Numbered from the stretch's first letter, positions 7,148-14,832 are shown. The stretch is 17,348 bases of DNA from JACKOD01 sp041591635 (GCA_041591635.1 JBFHRO010000049.1:1-17348); one strand, 5' to 3'. Translations and numbers: made by a program. Notes: generated by a model not told the origin, from the letters alone.

Positions 7148-9631
7148 GTGAATCAGACCAGCAAACCCGATGCCACGACCAACGGCGCCCGCACCGGAAG
7201 CGACGAACTCAGGGCCTCGACCACCTCGCCACTGGCCATCAAGCTGATTCGCATTGTGCTGAGCTTCTATCTTCTGGTGGCGATCATTCTCACCTCGACC
7301 CAGATGATTCTCGAATTCAGCAAAGAGAAAGACATTCTCGAAGGCCGGATTCTGCACGCCATCGACAACTTCAAACCCGGCACCACGCTGGCCATCTGGA
7401 ATTTCGAGATCGAGCAGATGTTGCTTTCGATGCAAAGCATGGTGAAAAGCGAGGAGGTCGTTGGTATCAAAATCAATTTCTCCGACAAGGAATACCGCCT
7501 GGGGATGATGCCCAACAAGGCAGGCAAGGTCGAGATAATCGACATGGATGGCAATGTCAGTTATCCCACCGAGGAAGAAAATGCCGAACGGGGCAAACTG
7601 GCAAACTTCTACAGCTACGAATTTGATCTGGTGTACGAGGACAAAGACAACAGCGATCAAAAGAAGACGAAACTCGGCACCGGCGTGGTCTACTCAAGCT
7701 CCTCCATCGTGCTCAACCGTACTTATTACACCCTGATGGTGACCCTTACCAGCGCGCTGGTGAAAACCATCGCCTTGTGGCTGATATTTCACTATGTTCT
7801 GAAAAAGATCGTGGCCCTGCCCCTGTTGCGCCTGCGCAACGGCATGGCCTCCTTTGACCCCGCCAGTGCCACCGAGAGCAGTGAGGAAAACCTTCAGGGC
7901 AAAAAGTACACCAATGATGAGTTGGGCTGGATGGAACGCAGCTTTGACGAAATGCAGGTAGCCCTGATTGAAAAGAACCGCCTCCTGAGCCATTACCAGC
8001 AAGACCTTGAACAGTCGGTCAACGACAAGACGCTGGAGTTGCAGCACACCATGGAACAGCTCAAGCGGGCCGACAAGGCCAAGGGCGAGTTCCTGGCCAA
8101 CATGAGCCACGAAATCCGCACACCCATGAATGGCCTGATCGGCATCACCGAGTTGCTGGTCGAAACCCCGTTGCGCATTTCCCAGCTGCAGTATGTTGAC
8201 ATGATTCGCTCCTGCGCCGGCACTCTGCTGGATGTCATCAATCAGGTGCTTGATTACTCCAAGATCGAATCGGGCAAAATGGAGCTGGAAATCATACCCT
8301 TTAACCTGCGCACCCTGATTGAAGAAAGCATTTCGATTTTTGGCCTGCAGTCATCCAAGCCTGATCTGGCGCTCTTCGCCAGCATGGAACCCAGCATTCC
8401 CGACTGGGTCGAGGGCGACCCTACGCGGATTCGGCAAATCATCAACAACCTGCTCAGCAACGCTTACAAGTTTACCGACCATGGTGAAATAGAGCTGCGG
8501 GCCTCACTGGAACAGGAACAGAATAAACAGGTATGGGTGTGCTTCACCGTGCGTGACACCGGCATCGGTATGAATGACGAGGCTCTGGGCAAGCTCTTCA
8601 AAGACTTCTCCCAGGCCGACTCCTCCACCACGCGCAAGTACGGCGGTACGGGTTTGGGCCTGGCCATCAGCAAGAAGCTGGTAGGCATGATGGGGGGCGA
8701 AATCGGGGTGCGCAGCCAGGTGGGCGAAGGCACCGAGTTCTGGTTTCGCATCAGCCTCAAGCGCATCGAGCAACTGGATGAGGTAGGGCGGCAAGTAAAG
8801 GCCAGCCTGCGCGGACGGCGCATCATGCTGGTCGACTCGCACCAGCAATCCTGCGACATCATGCGTGAACTGATCGCCTCCTGGGGGGCCGAGACCGTTA
8901 TCTGCAGTGAGTACGAGGAGGCGCTGGGCCTTCTGCGTCAGGAGCCCACCCCGCCAGATATCATGATCGTCGATTACCGGCTGGGCAGCCACAACGGCGT
9001 CGAGCTCGCTCGCTCGACTCATCAGATTCCGGCGTTGAAAAACCTGCCGGTAATTCTGACCACCGAAATGAAGGGCCTGCCCAGTGGCGTCAAGCTGAGC
9101 AAAACCACGGTACACAAGATCATTCAAAAGCCGCTGCTGACCCGGATACTGCTGGAAGCGCTGGCCGAATTGCTGCACATCAAGCACACCGACAAGTCCA
9201 GCGATCAGGCCGAGTCGGAAAAAGCCCTCGCCACCATGAAGAACGCCCTGCTCAACGTGCTGGTGGTGGAAGACAACCCGGTCAACATGCAGGTTATTCG
9301 CGGTTTGCTGAAAAAGCTCAACATCAGCATTCAGGAGGCCGAAAACGGGCTCCAGGCGGTCGCCCAGTACGAAGCCCGCACCCGCGAATATGACCTGATC
9401 CTGATGGACTGTGAAATGCCCGAAATGGACGGGCTGGATGCGACAAAAAAAATCCGCGAGCTGGAAAAAGTCAACCAGACGGAGCGCACCCTGATCGTAG
9501 GCTTGAGTGCGCACGCCATGGATATCCATCGCAAGGCCGCGCTGCACGCCGGGATGGATGACTACCTCACCAAGCCGGTAGGCAAGAACGACCTCATCGA
9601 GCTGCTCAAGCGCCACAGCCTGACGACCTGA
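7148..9631 (+). CDS. Hybrid sensor histidine kinase with two receiver domains
   Basis: An 827-residue membrane kinase. Helix 1 at about 33-55 and helix 2 at about 194-216 frame a periplasmic sensor of about 135 residues that contains LAIWNFEIEQMLLSMQSMV, a pattern seen in other periplasmic sensors (W-x-F-x3-Q-x3-L). A HAMP-like linker and coiled coil lead to NMSHEIRTPMNG with phospho-histidine H321. The ATPase motifs are NNLLSNAYKF, DTGIGM, FKDFSQAD and GGTGLGLAIS. REC1 (about 558-680) keeps D609 and K661 but has D563-S564 instead of an acidic pair. REC2 (about 703-825) is complete with an ED pair, D754 in MDCEMPEMDG and a TKPV lysine. The chain ends two residues after REC2, so there is no HPt domain. 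It is BarA-like in layout but shorter. It follows the signalling operon by 95 bases and may have its own promoter. Confidence 0.92.
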   Translation: MNQTSKPDATTNGARTGSDELRASTTSPLAIKLIRIVLSFYLLVAIILTSTQMILEFSKEKDILEGRILHAIDNFKPGTTLAIWNFEIEQMLLSMQSMVKSEEVVGIKINFSDKEYRLGMMPNKAGKVEIIDMDGNVSYPTEEENAERGKLANFYSYEFDLVYEDKDNSDQKKTKLGTGVVYSSSSIVLNRTYYTLMVTLTSALVKTIALWLIFHYVLKKIVALPLLRLRNGMASFDPASATESSEENLQGKKYTNDELGWMERSFDEMQVALIEKNRLLSHYQQDLEQSVNDKTLELQHTMEQLKRADKAKGEFLANMSHEIRTPMNGLIGITELLVETPLRISQLQYVDMIRSCAGTLLDVINQVLDYSKIESGKMELEIIPFNLRTLIEESISIFGLQSSKPDLALFASMEPSIPDWVEGDPTRIRQIINNLLSNAYKFTDHGEIELRASLEQEQNKQVWVCFTVRDTGIGMNDEALGKLFKDFSQADSSTTRKYGGTGLGLAISKKLVGMMGGEIGVRSQVGEGTEFWFRISLKRIEQLDEVGRQVKASLRGRRIMLVDSHQQSCDIMRELIASWGAETVICSEYEEALGLLRQEPTPPDIMIVDYRLGSHNGVELARSTHQIPALKNLPVILTTEMKGLPSGVKLSKTTVHKIIQKPLLTRILLEALAELLHIKHTDKSSDQAESEKALATMKNALLNVLVVEDNPVNMQVIRGLLKKLNISIQEAENGLQAVAQYEARTREYDLILMDCEMPEMDGLDATKKIRELEKVNQTERTLIVGLSAHAMDIHRKAALHAGMDDYLTKPVGKNDLIELLKRHSLTT

Positions 9632-9669
9632 GCAGGCAAGCACCACCGGATCATGGGCGCCAGACAAGG

Positions 9670-10545
9670 CTATTGGCTGGCACCCATTTGACCGGCATGG
9701 TGAATCGGCAGATTCAGGTTTTTCAGCAGCGGCAGGGAGGTATCGAGCTGCACCGAGCCGGTGAGCAGGTAATTCATCGCCGCACCCTTGTTAACTGCAT
9801 TCATAACGCTGGCGCCTGCTTCCATAAAGCTCAGCTTTACCGGAATTCTTACCTCCTGCACGCTTTTGGCCGGCAGGTGAACCGCGCGGGTCAATGCGCC
9901 CTTGGCCCAGGGTGCCTCGGCAACCACCAGTGAATAATCCAGCCCCTTGATATCAATGGCAAAGCTGTTGTGGTTATCCACCTCCAGGGCCACGCTCAAC
10001 TCGGCACCCCGAAACCCGAGACTCTCGACCTTGAAATCGCGGATACGCAACCGCGGCGGCTTGGGCACCGGCAGCGCACCCTGGCGCTGGGCACTGAACT
10101 CGCGCATGCCCACCAAAGGCATGTCCACCCGCACGCGCGCCTCGGCCAGATACGAGACTTCATCCTTGTGCCACAACTCGGTTGCGATCGTCTTGAGTGC
10201 TTCGAATTCGAACGTCACCGGCACCACTACCGGGCTTCGCCCCCGCGCCACCAGGGAAAGGGATTCGCGGGTGGTACCGGCAACCAGCGGCTGGCCATTG
10301 ATTTTCAGCGAATAGTCGGCACCGGCCAGCGTCAGCGCGGCAGGATTGGGATTGTTGACACCCAGCACCAGCTCAAGCGTCACCGACTCCAGCGACAAGG
10401 CCGTCACCCGAATATCCTCAAGCTCAACCTCCGGCTCCTGCAGGCGCACCAGCGATTCGAGCTGTTTCAGGGTGCTACACCCCGTGAGCACCAGCATCAA
10501 CATACTCCAGGCTAACCACTGCAACGCCCTGCGTTCATCCTTCAT
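9670..10545 (-). CDS. LEA type 2 / WHy-domain lipoprotein
   Basis: A 291-residue lipoprotein. The N-terminus has a charged start, a hydrophobic stretch and the lipobox LTGC with C23 as the lipidated residue, so it should be anchored in the envelope. After a linker come two copies of the LEA-2 (water stress and hypersensitive response, WHy) beta-sandwich. The first is at about 40-145 (LELVLGVNNPNPAALTLAGADYSL). The second is at about 160-275 (LSVALEVDNHNSFAIDIKGLDYSL). N-P-N and N-H-N-S in equivalent places are the family hallmark. Bacterial members are linked to desiccation or stress protection and to envelope stability, but the molecular role is unclear. AAGGA before the ATG (10552-10556) supports the start. 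It converges with the hybrid kinase, whose stop lies only 38 bases away. Confidence 0.85.
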   Translation of the reverse strand: MKDERRALQWLAWSMLMLVLTGCSTLKQLESLVRLQEPEVELEDIRVTALSLESVTLELVLGVNNPNPAALTLAGADYSLKINGQPLVAGTTRESLSLVARGRSPVVVPVTFEFEALKTIATELWHKDEVSYLAEARVRVDMPLVGMREFSAQRQGALPVPKPPRLRIRDFKVESLGFRGAELSVALEVDNHNSFAIDIKGLDYSLVVAEAPWAKGALTRAVHLPAKSVQEVRIPVKLSFMEAGASVMNAVNKGAAMNYLLTGSVQLDTSLPLLKNLNLPIHHAGQMGASQ

Positions 10546-10729
10546 AACGTGTCCTTATCCGGTTTTGTAACCGATTCATTTTGATTAAGTTCCGATCCAG
10601 CCTACCCGAGCCGGGCTGGCCAGTTCAAGCCCGTTGGGTTGCAGCAAGCCAGGACATCTGGGCTACACTGAGAAGCACATGTATCCCAATCCCCTCTGTT
10701 GACCCAGTGATAAAAGACGTAGGCACCTC
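10546..10729. promoter_or_regulatory. Divergent promoter region between the LEA-2 lipoprotein and the ArsC-like gene
   Basis: 184 bases separate two genes transcribed away from each other, so both promoters should lie here. Inverted repeat CGGTT-TTGT-AACCG at 10560-10573 sits just before the lipoprotein ribosome site. A GC-rich repeat CCAGCC / GGCTGG at 10597-10602 and 10614-10619 surrounds a nested CCCG-AGC-CGGG. On the plus strand TACACT near 10660-10670 could be a -10 hexamer, but the best -35 (TTGCAG) is 19 bases away, which is too far for a convincing call. No gene is seen in the gap. Confidence 0.35.
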
Positions 10730-11200
10730 ATGAAAATCCTGTTTATCTGCACTCACAACCGCTGTCGCAGCATTCTCGCCGAAGCCATTGCCAATAAAAT
10801 CGGTGCGGGCCTGCTGGTGGCGGCCAGCGCGGGGGCCCACCCGGCCGGTGAAGTGCATCCTCTGACGCTCAAATACCTGCGCGAAGCAGGCTACCCCACC
10901 GATGGCCTTAAAAGCCAAAGCTGGGACGAACTCGAAGACTTTGCGCCCCACATAGTGATCACAGTCTGCGATCAGGCCGCGGCAGAGGCCTGCCCGGTGT
11001 GGCTGGGCAAGGGCATCCGGGTGCACTGGGGGTTACCCGATCCATCGCGCGAACTCAGCAGCGAAGAAGAAACCGCCCAGGCCTTTGCCAGTGTGATCGC
11101 GACCCTTGAGCGGCGCATGCAGCAGCTCACCAAGGTCAATATCAACCAGCTCTCGCCTGCAGACGTCCGCTTTGCACTTGAAGCCTTAAGCCTGGTGTAA
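10730..11200 (+). CDS. arsC: ArsC-type arsenate reductase / low-molecular-weight phosphatase-fold protein
   Basis: A 156-residue enzyme of the thioredoxin-coupled ArsC branch of the low-molecular-weight tyrosine phosphatase fold. It carries the CX5R loop at C7-R13 (CTHNRCRS). The redox cysteines expected in ArsC are matched by C80 (VITVCDQ) and C88 (EACPVW), and HWGLPDP at 99-105 supplies the general acid D104. Together these suggest reduction of arsenate to arsenite through a cysteine relay rather than simple phosphatase action. Position 11 of the loop is Arg, where many ArsC proteins have Ser; I have seen this CTHNRCRS form in gammaproteobacterial relatives. The C-terminal 40 residues form a helical tail longer than usual. 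No arsR, arsB or acr3 gene lies in this window, so the role in arsenic resistance is not confirmed by context. The ribosome site is weak. Confidence 0.75.
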   Translation: MKILFICTHNRCRSILAEAIANKIGAGLLVAASAGAHPAGEVHPLTLKYLREAGYPTDGLKSQSWDELEDFAPHIVITVCDQAAAEACPVWLGKGIRVHWGLPDPSRELSSEEETAQAFASVIATLERRMQQLTKVNINQLSPADVRFALEALSLV

Positions 11201-11395
11201 ATCGCCCGCCCCACCCTCTGCCTTGCCACTTTGCTGCCAATCGCACGCCAAAACGTGATCCACCCCATGGTTTTGGTGCTGTGATTGGACAGCCTCCGCT
11301 GCGGCCGCAAGAATAACCCGGTCTGTCAATTCACCCTAATGATAAAACGGTGGCGATCACCTTCAATGTCGCGCCCGTTTGTGAAGGATTTTGCT
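11201..11395. promoter_or_regulatory. Intergenic region with promoter candidate before the solute-binding protein
   Basis: A plus-strand promoter candidate is TGGACA at 11286-11291, a 17-base spacer, and AAGAAT at 11309-11314. The spacer contains the palindrome TGCGGCCGCA at 11300-11309. A weak hairpin, CCAAAAC / GTTTTGG at 11248-11254 and 11270-11276 with a 15-base loop, lies after the ArsC-like gene; it has no T-run, so it is not a convincing terminator. GAAGGA at 11383-11388 is the ribosome site for the ATG at 11396. No other gene is seen here. Confidence 0.4.
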
Positions 11396-12424
11396 ATGCG
11401 CTCTCCCCGCCGTTTTACCTCGCCCGCTGTCGTGCGTGCGCTCATCATCGCCACCAGTCTGCTGGCAGGCACGCAAGCCTCGGCCGCGCCAACCGAGCGC
11501 AAGATTTGCGTTTGGGATCCGGTCGGAAACGGTGGCCCTGTCGCCGGTCTGGTAAGAGACATGGTACCCAAGGCGCTGGGCTGGGGCGTCAACCTGAAGC
11601 TTGATGTCTACAGCGATGAAAAGGTGGCCGCCAACGACTTCAAGGGCAGCGCCTGTGACGCCGTGGTAACCACCGACCTGTCGGTGCGGGATTTCAATCC
11701 CTTTACCTCCACGTTCAGCGCCGTTGGCGGTATTCGCAACACCCAAGAGCTGCAAACCCTGATGTCGACCGTCACCCATCCCAAACTTGCGCCACTCATG
11801 CGCCATGGCCCCTATGAGGTTGCCGGCATTCTTCCGCTGGGCTCGGTCTTCATTTACGTTCGCGACAAAAGCATCGACCGGGTCGAACGTCTGCAGGGGC
11901 GAAAAATGGCGGTTCTCAATAGCGATCCGGTCATTAGCAGCATGGTGGCACGGGTAGGCGGCGCGGCGGTGAACTCGAGTCTTACCAGCATGGCCGGACA
12001 GTTTAACAGCGGCAGCGTCGACATTATTTTTGCACCTGCCGTGGCCTACAACGTCATGGAACTCTACAAAGGTGTGGGCAACGAAGGCGGCATTCTCGAT
12101 TATCCGCTGCTGCAGTCATCGCTGCAGGTGATCATCCGGCACGAAAAATTCCCCCCAGACTTCGGTCAGAACCTGCGTGAATACAGCTTCAGTCGCCTCG
12201 ACAGCATGATGGAAGTAGTGAAATCCGCCGAAAGTGCCATTCCTGCCGATCACTGGATCAAGGTGGCCGACGAGTTGCGCGGTGGCTATGACGACTACAT
12301 GAAAGCCTCTCGCCTTGCCCTGCGTGACGATGGTTATTACGCGCCCAAGGCCCTCACCGTCATGCGCAAGGTGCGCTGCCGGCACGAGCCGACCCGCAGC
12401 GAGTGCGCCGAACAGAACGAGTAA
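11396..12424 (+). CDS. AdeT-like putative periplasmic solute-binding protein
   Basis: A 342-residue exported protein. A Sec signal peptide (RRF start, hydrophobic 11-25, predicted cleavage TQASA/AP after residue 30) precedes the mature chain starting KICVWDPVGNGGPV. The pattern ICVxDPxG...DEKVAANDFKGSACDAV...RDFNPFTSTFSAVGG matches, from memory, the AdeT family. That family was first named as an RND aminoglycoside efflux component in Acinetobacter, but it looks like a TRAP-type solute-binding protein. No membrane transporter gene is nearby, so the partner is unknown. The longer frame beginning at 11285 is not preferred because the ATG at 11396 follows GAAGGA and directly yields the signal peptide. 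Cysteines in the tail (RCRHEPTRSEC) may form a disulphide. Efflux activity is not supported by this sequence. Confidence 0.72.
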   Translation: MRSPRRFTSPAVVRALIIATSLLAGTQASAAPTERKICVWDPVGNGGPVAGLVRDMVPKALGWGVNLKLDVYSDEKVAANDFKGSACDAVVTTDLSVRDFNPFTSTFSAVGGIRNTQELQTLMSTVTHPKLAPLMRHGPYEVAGILPLGSVFIYVRDKSIDRVERLQGRKMAVLNSDPVISSMVARVGGAAVNSSLTSMAGQFNSGSVDIIFAPAVAYNVMELYKGVGNEGGILDYPLLQSSLQVIIRHEKFPPDFGQNLREYSFSRLDSMMEVVKSAESAIPADHWIKVADELRGGYDDYMKASRLALRDDGYYAPKALTVMRKVRCRHEPTRSECAEQNE

Positions 12425-12470
12425 AACCAGCCCCAAAAAGGCGCAGCAATGATGCGGGCCCTTGACTACA

Positions 12471-12500
12471 CTTTTCTCAAACGAGAAAAGAGGTCGCCTC
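12471..12500 (+). promoter_or_regulatory. Tandem hairpins covering the ribosome site of the cNMP-domain gene
   Basis: A perfect 8-bp stem, CTTTTCTC / GAGAAAAG around loop AAAC, occupies 12471-12490. Immediately next, GAGG-TCG-CCTC at 12490-12500 forms a 4-bp stem that includes the Shine-Dalgarno GAGG (12490-12493) and ends one base before the ATG at 12501. The first stem has no following T-run and is AT-rich, so it is not a standard terminator. It could be a protein operator or an mRNA structure that modulates translation. The sequence symmetry is certain; the role is inferred. Confidence 0.45.
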
Positions 12501-13286
12501 ATGATTGTCAAATCCGACCCCACGGGCCGCTTTTTGCCCGTGGACAACCACTGCAAGCAACTGCTGCAGCGTGCCATCAGCCACCTGACTCCCACCCAAT
12601 CCCCGATCACTATTGATTACCTTGAAGATCTGTATGCCGAAGACTTTGCCCAGGGCTGCCTGTTCTTGATCAAAGAGGGCCTTATCGGCTACGAGCAAGA
12701 GGGCACCTTTGTGTTCGAGTTTGATGCCGGTGATCTGATCGGACTCTCGCACGGACTGGAAGGCCCCAGCGTGCGCTATTTTGCCGAGTTGCCGGTCACC
12801 CTGGTGCCAATGCGCCGGGAAGATCTGTTCAAGGCCCTGTTTACCCAGCCCGAACGGTCCCGCGCCTGGAGCGACTACCTGCTCAGTGACCGCCAGCGCC
12901 TGACTACCGCACTGGCACTGAGTGCACCCGAACTCGACCGCAAGACGCTGGGCATGCAGGTGTTTGGCCCGGGCGATGTCATCATTGAGGAAGGCGAACG
13001 CGCCGACAAGGTATATACCATCATCGAAGGCCATGCCGAGGTGTTCGCCCATGGGGTCAAAGTAGGAGAGGTATCTGAGAACCAGATTTTCGGGGCGCTG
13101 TCGCTGCTGACCGACAAACCCCGCACCGCCAGCGTGATTGCAGACCGGCGCTGCATGGTAATGGTGGTGCCCCATGACCAGTTTGAGATGATGCTGCGCT
13201 CCCATTCACACATCTGTTTGCAACTGATGAAAGACATGGCGCACCAGATCATCTGCCTCAATGAAATGGTCACAGTTTCTGTGTAG
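12501..13286 (+). CDS. Cyclic-nucleotide-binding-fold protein without a DNA-binding domain
   Basis: A 261-residue soluble protein. The C-terminal half (about 145-250) is a clear cNMP-binding beta-barrel: FGPGDVIIEEGERADKVYTI, an EVFAHG strand, then FGALSLLTDKPRTASV, the phosphate-binding cassette. In that cassette the usual FGE glutamate is A199 while R208 (PRTAS) is kept, so ribose contact may be lost and the ligand may differ from cAMP. The N-terminal half (about 25-125) looks like a second, more divergent barrel (GCLFLIKEGLIGYE, FEFDAGDLIGL). No helix-turn-helix follows, so it is not a CRP/FNR regulator. The ATG at 12501 is preferred to an upstream TTG at 12462 because of its ribosome site. 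It converges with an HDOD gene 27 bases away. Confidence 0.8.
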   Translation: MIVKSDPTGRFLPVDNHCKQLLQRAISHLTPTQSPITIDYLEDLYAEDFAQGCLFLIKEGLIGYEQEGTFVFEFDAGDLIGLSHGLEGPSVRYFAELPVTLVPMRREDLFKALFTQPERSRAWSDYLLSDRQRLTTALALSAPELDRKTLGMQVFGPGDVIIEEGERADKVYTIIEGHAEVFAHGVKVGEVSENQIFGALSLLTDKPRTASVIADRRCMVMVVPHDQFEMMLRSHSHICLQLMKDMAHQIICLNEMVTVSV

Positions 13287-13298
13287 GCCGCGGCTAAT

Positions 13299-13319
13299 GC
13301 CAGCGCACTGGCCTCAGTG
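13299..13319. other. Overlapping alternative hairpins in the convergent gap
   Basis: GCCAG-CGCA-CTGGC (13299-13312) and CACTG-GCCT-CAGTG (13306-13319) share bases and cannot form together. They lie between the stops of the cNMP-domain gene and the convergent HDOD gene. They may help to end transcription from either side, but neither is followed by a T-tract, so an intrinsic terminator is not claimed. Confidence 0.25.
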
Positions 13320-14165
13320 CAGCAAGCCCATGTCGAGGCAGGTTTCTTTCATGTTCAGCAGGTCGTCTTCAACAATCGCCGCCTCGGCCAACAGCGCATC
13401 ACCAAGGCGATTCCACTCGTGATCGACCGGACATCCACCGAGCACCTTGTGCAGCGCACACAGGTGCTCGGCGATTTTCAGCACCAGCAACAAGTCGCGT
13501 TTTTTGGTGCCGGCAAAATCCTTTTCATCGAGCGCTTTGTCCAGGCCATGGTGCAACAAAATGGCACCGGTAATGTCTTCGTGAATATTCCACGAGCGGG
13601 CGGTGTAATAGCCCACCACGGCATGGTCGGTCTTGTAGTGGCGATTTTCGATATCGGTGACGCTTTCGTCCGAAGCCTTGTAGGCCTGCGCCATCACCTG
13701 CGGGTAGTCCGCAAAGCGCATCATCATCAAAGGCACGCCGCAATTATGAAACAGCCCCAGGGTGTAGGCTTCATCCGCTGAGCCCAGGCGCAGGTATTTG
13801 GAGACCACGGTCGCCACGTTAGCCACATCTGATGCCGAGTCCCAAAAGGTATTGAGCTGCACCACCGATTCATCCGACAAGGCGTTTTTGAGCGAAATGG
13901 CGGTCACCAGATTGACGACCATTTTAATGCCCAGCAAATTGACGGCATGGGGTACCGACTTGATCTTGCTTGCAAGGCTGAAAAAGGGTGAATTGACCAC
14001 CTTGAGCACGCTGCCCGACAATCCGGCATCCTGGCTCACCAGGTTGGCGATTTCATTGATATCCGGCGCCGGCATGGCCAGTTCAAACTGAATGTCGGCG
14101 ACAATCTGGGGTCGTGGCGGAATCACAAATCCCTTGAGGGCTTGTTGAAGTTGGTTTTCATCCAT
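13314..14165 (-). CDS. HDOD domain signalling protein (second copy)
   Basis: A 283-residue cytoplasmic HDOD protein, distinct from the copy at 1192. Diagnostic segments are the N-terminal LxGFVIPPRPQIV, NSPFFSL at 58-64, the HAVNLLG stretch at 73-79, and LFHNCG at 138-143, where active HD enzymes have a metal-binding HD pair and this protein has HN. A further ILLHHGLD segment resembles the second HD helix. It is probably a non-catalytic adaptor. The ribosome site is modest: AGG about ten bases before the ATG. It is transcribed toward the cNMP-domain gene, so the two are not an operon but may share a signalling theme. The upstream gap to ydbL (14166-14263) holds an inverted repeat TGGCCAG / CTGGCCA at 14195-14201 and 14217-14223. 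Confidence 0.9.
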   Translation of the reverse strand: MDENQLQQALKGFVIPPRPQIVADIQFELAMPAPDINEIANLVSQDAGLSGSVLKVVNSPFFSLASKIKSVPHAVNLLGIKMVVNLVTAISLKNALSDESVVQLNTFWDSASDVANVATVVSKYLRLGSADEAYTLGLFHNCGVPLMMMRFADYPQVMAQAYKASDESVTDIENRHYKTDHAVVGYYTARSWNIHEDITGAILLHHGLDKALDEKDFAGTKKRDLLLVLKIAEHLCALHKVLGGCPVDHEWNRLGDALLAEAAIVEDDLLNMKETCLDMGLLH

Positions 14166-14263
14166 TGCTTATCTACCTGAGGAAAATGCATCGTTGGCCA
14201 GCATCCGCAGAAGCGTCTGGCCACCCGCTACAACCCCGGGGGCAGACGATCTGAACCGGCCGG

Positions 14264-14602
14264 CTACTGTCCTTTCTTTCTCCAGCCCCCGTTGGTTTTT
14301 ACCATGTCGTCGGGGCCGGCTTTCTCGATCAGTTTCTCACCTGCCATCTGGGCAACCTTGTTAAGATCAAGCTGGTTCTTGATGGCAATGCCGCGATAGT
14401 ACTCCATCCGTTTATGATTGATATCCTGCACCAGCTCGTTCACTTCATTGGATGGGCTGACCGCCCCCAGATAGCCATCGGCCTGCTCACCCACAAGGCC
14501 TGCCGCCTTGGCTTCATCAAGCGTTACCGCCCATACCGGCGTGATGCAAAAAAACGCTGCCAGCACGAATCCGGCACGCCATGCCTTGAACACCTTTTTC
14601 AT
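14264..14602 (-). CDS. ydbL: YdbL family protein (DUF1318)
   Basis: A 112-residue exported protein. A Sec signal peptide ends at PVWA (residue 25). The mature part begins VTLDEAKAAGLVGEQADGYL, the hallmark of DUF1318/YdbL. It ends with helical segments (NHKRMEYYRGIAIKNQL) and GGWRKK. In E. coli YdbL is encoded after ydbH and ynbE and is reported to act as a chaperone for the YdbH-YnbE envelope bridge. The same order is kept here on the minus strand, with 41 bases between ynbE and ydbL. The ATG at 14602 is chosen over the upstream ATG at 14629 because AGGAG lies about six bases before it and the signal peptide starts there. Confidence 0.9.
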   Translation of the reverse strand: MKKVFKAWRAGFVLAAFFCITPVWAVTLDEAKAAGLVGEQADGYLGAVSPSNEVNELVQDINHKRMEYYRGIAIKNQLDLNKVAQMAGEKLIEKAGPDDMVKTNGGWRKKGQ

Positions 14603-14643
14603 ACCTGTCTCCTCTTTAAACCTGATCACTGAATAACGCCCGG

Positions 14644-14832
14644 TCAGAAAATGCCTTCTTGTTCCTTAAACAGATTTTCGAGATCTTTTTCTACCTTGAC
14701 CCGCACTTCATGCTCGATTTTCACGTTGAGATTGATGGTAATCGGCTTGTCTGGCACCGCGATCTCGACCCGGGGCGAACAGGCCGATAGCAGCGTCAGG
14801 CTGGCGATCAGCCCCATGTACATGACTCTCAT
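14644..14832 (-). CDS. ynbE: YnbE family outer-membrane lipoprotein
   Basis: A 62-residue lipoprotein with lipobox LSAC and lipidated C18. The mature part has SPRVEIAVPDKPITINLNVKIEHEVRV, an all-beta segment typical of YnbE, then a short charged helix (KVEKDLENLFKEQ). In E. coli, YnbE multimers join YdbH to the outer membrane to make a continuous groove for phospholipid movement between the membranes. It is located 60 bases after the ydbH stop, and AAGGAG about six bases before the ATG supports the start. TATAGT lies in the gap on this strand, but without a fitting -35, so a separate promoter is not claimed. Confidence 0.92.
   Translation of the reverse strand: MRVMYMGLIASLTLLSACSPRVEIAVPDKPITINLNVKIEHEVRVKVEKDLENLFKEQEGIF

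Noticed and set aside
8504..9667. Long minus-strand ORF (387 codons) opposite the hybrid kinase
   Set aside because: It lies fully over recognised ATPase and receiver motifs, has no recognisable domain, and has no good ribosome site.
11248..11276. CCAAAAC / GTTTTGG hairpin as a terminator for the ArsC-like gene
   Set aside because: The stem is short and AT-rich, the loop is 15 bases, and no T-run follows.
11285..11395. Longer N-terminus for the AdeT-like protein
   Set aside because: The ATG at 11396 follows GAAGGA and gives a normal signal peptide. The extension would bury the signal peptide and cover the promoter candidate.
14195..14223. TGGCCAG / CTGGCCA repeat as a terminator after ydbL
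   Set aside because: It is only a 7-bp stem with a 15-base loop and no T-tract in the right direction. It may be chance in GC-rich DNA.
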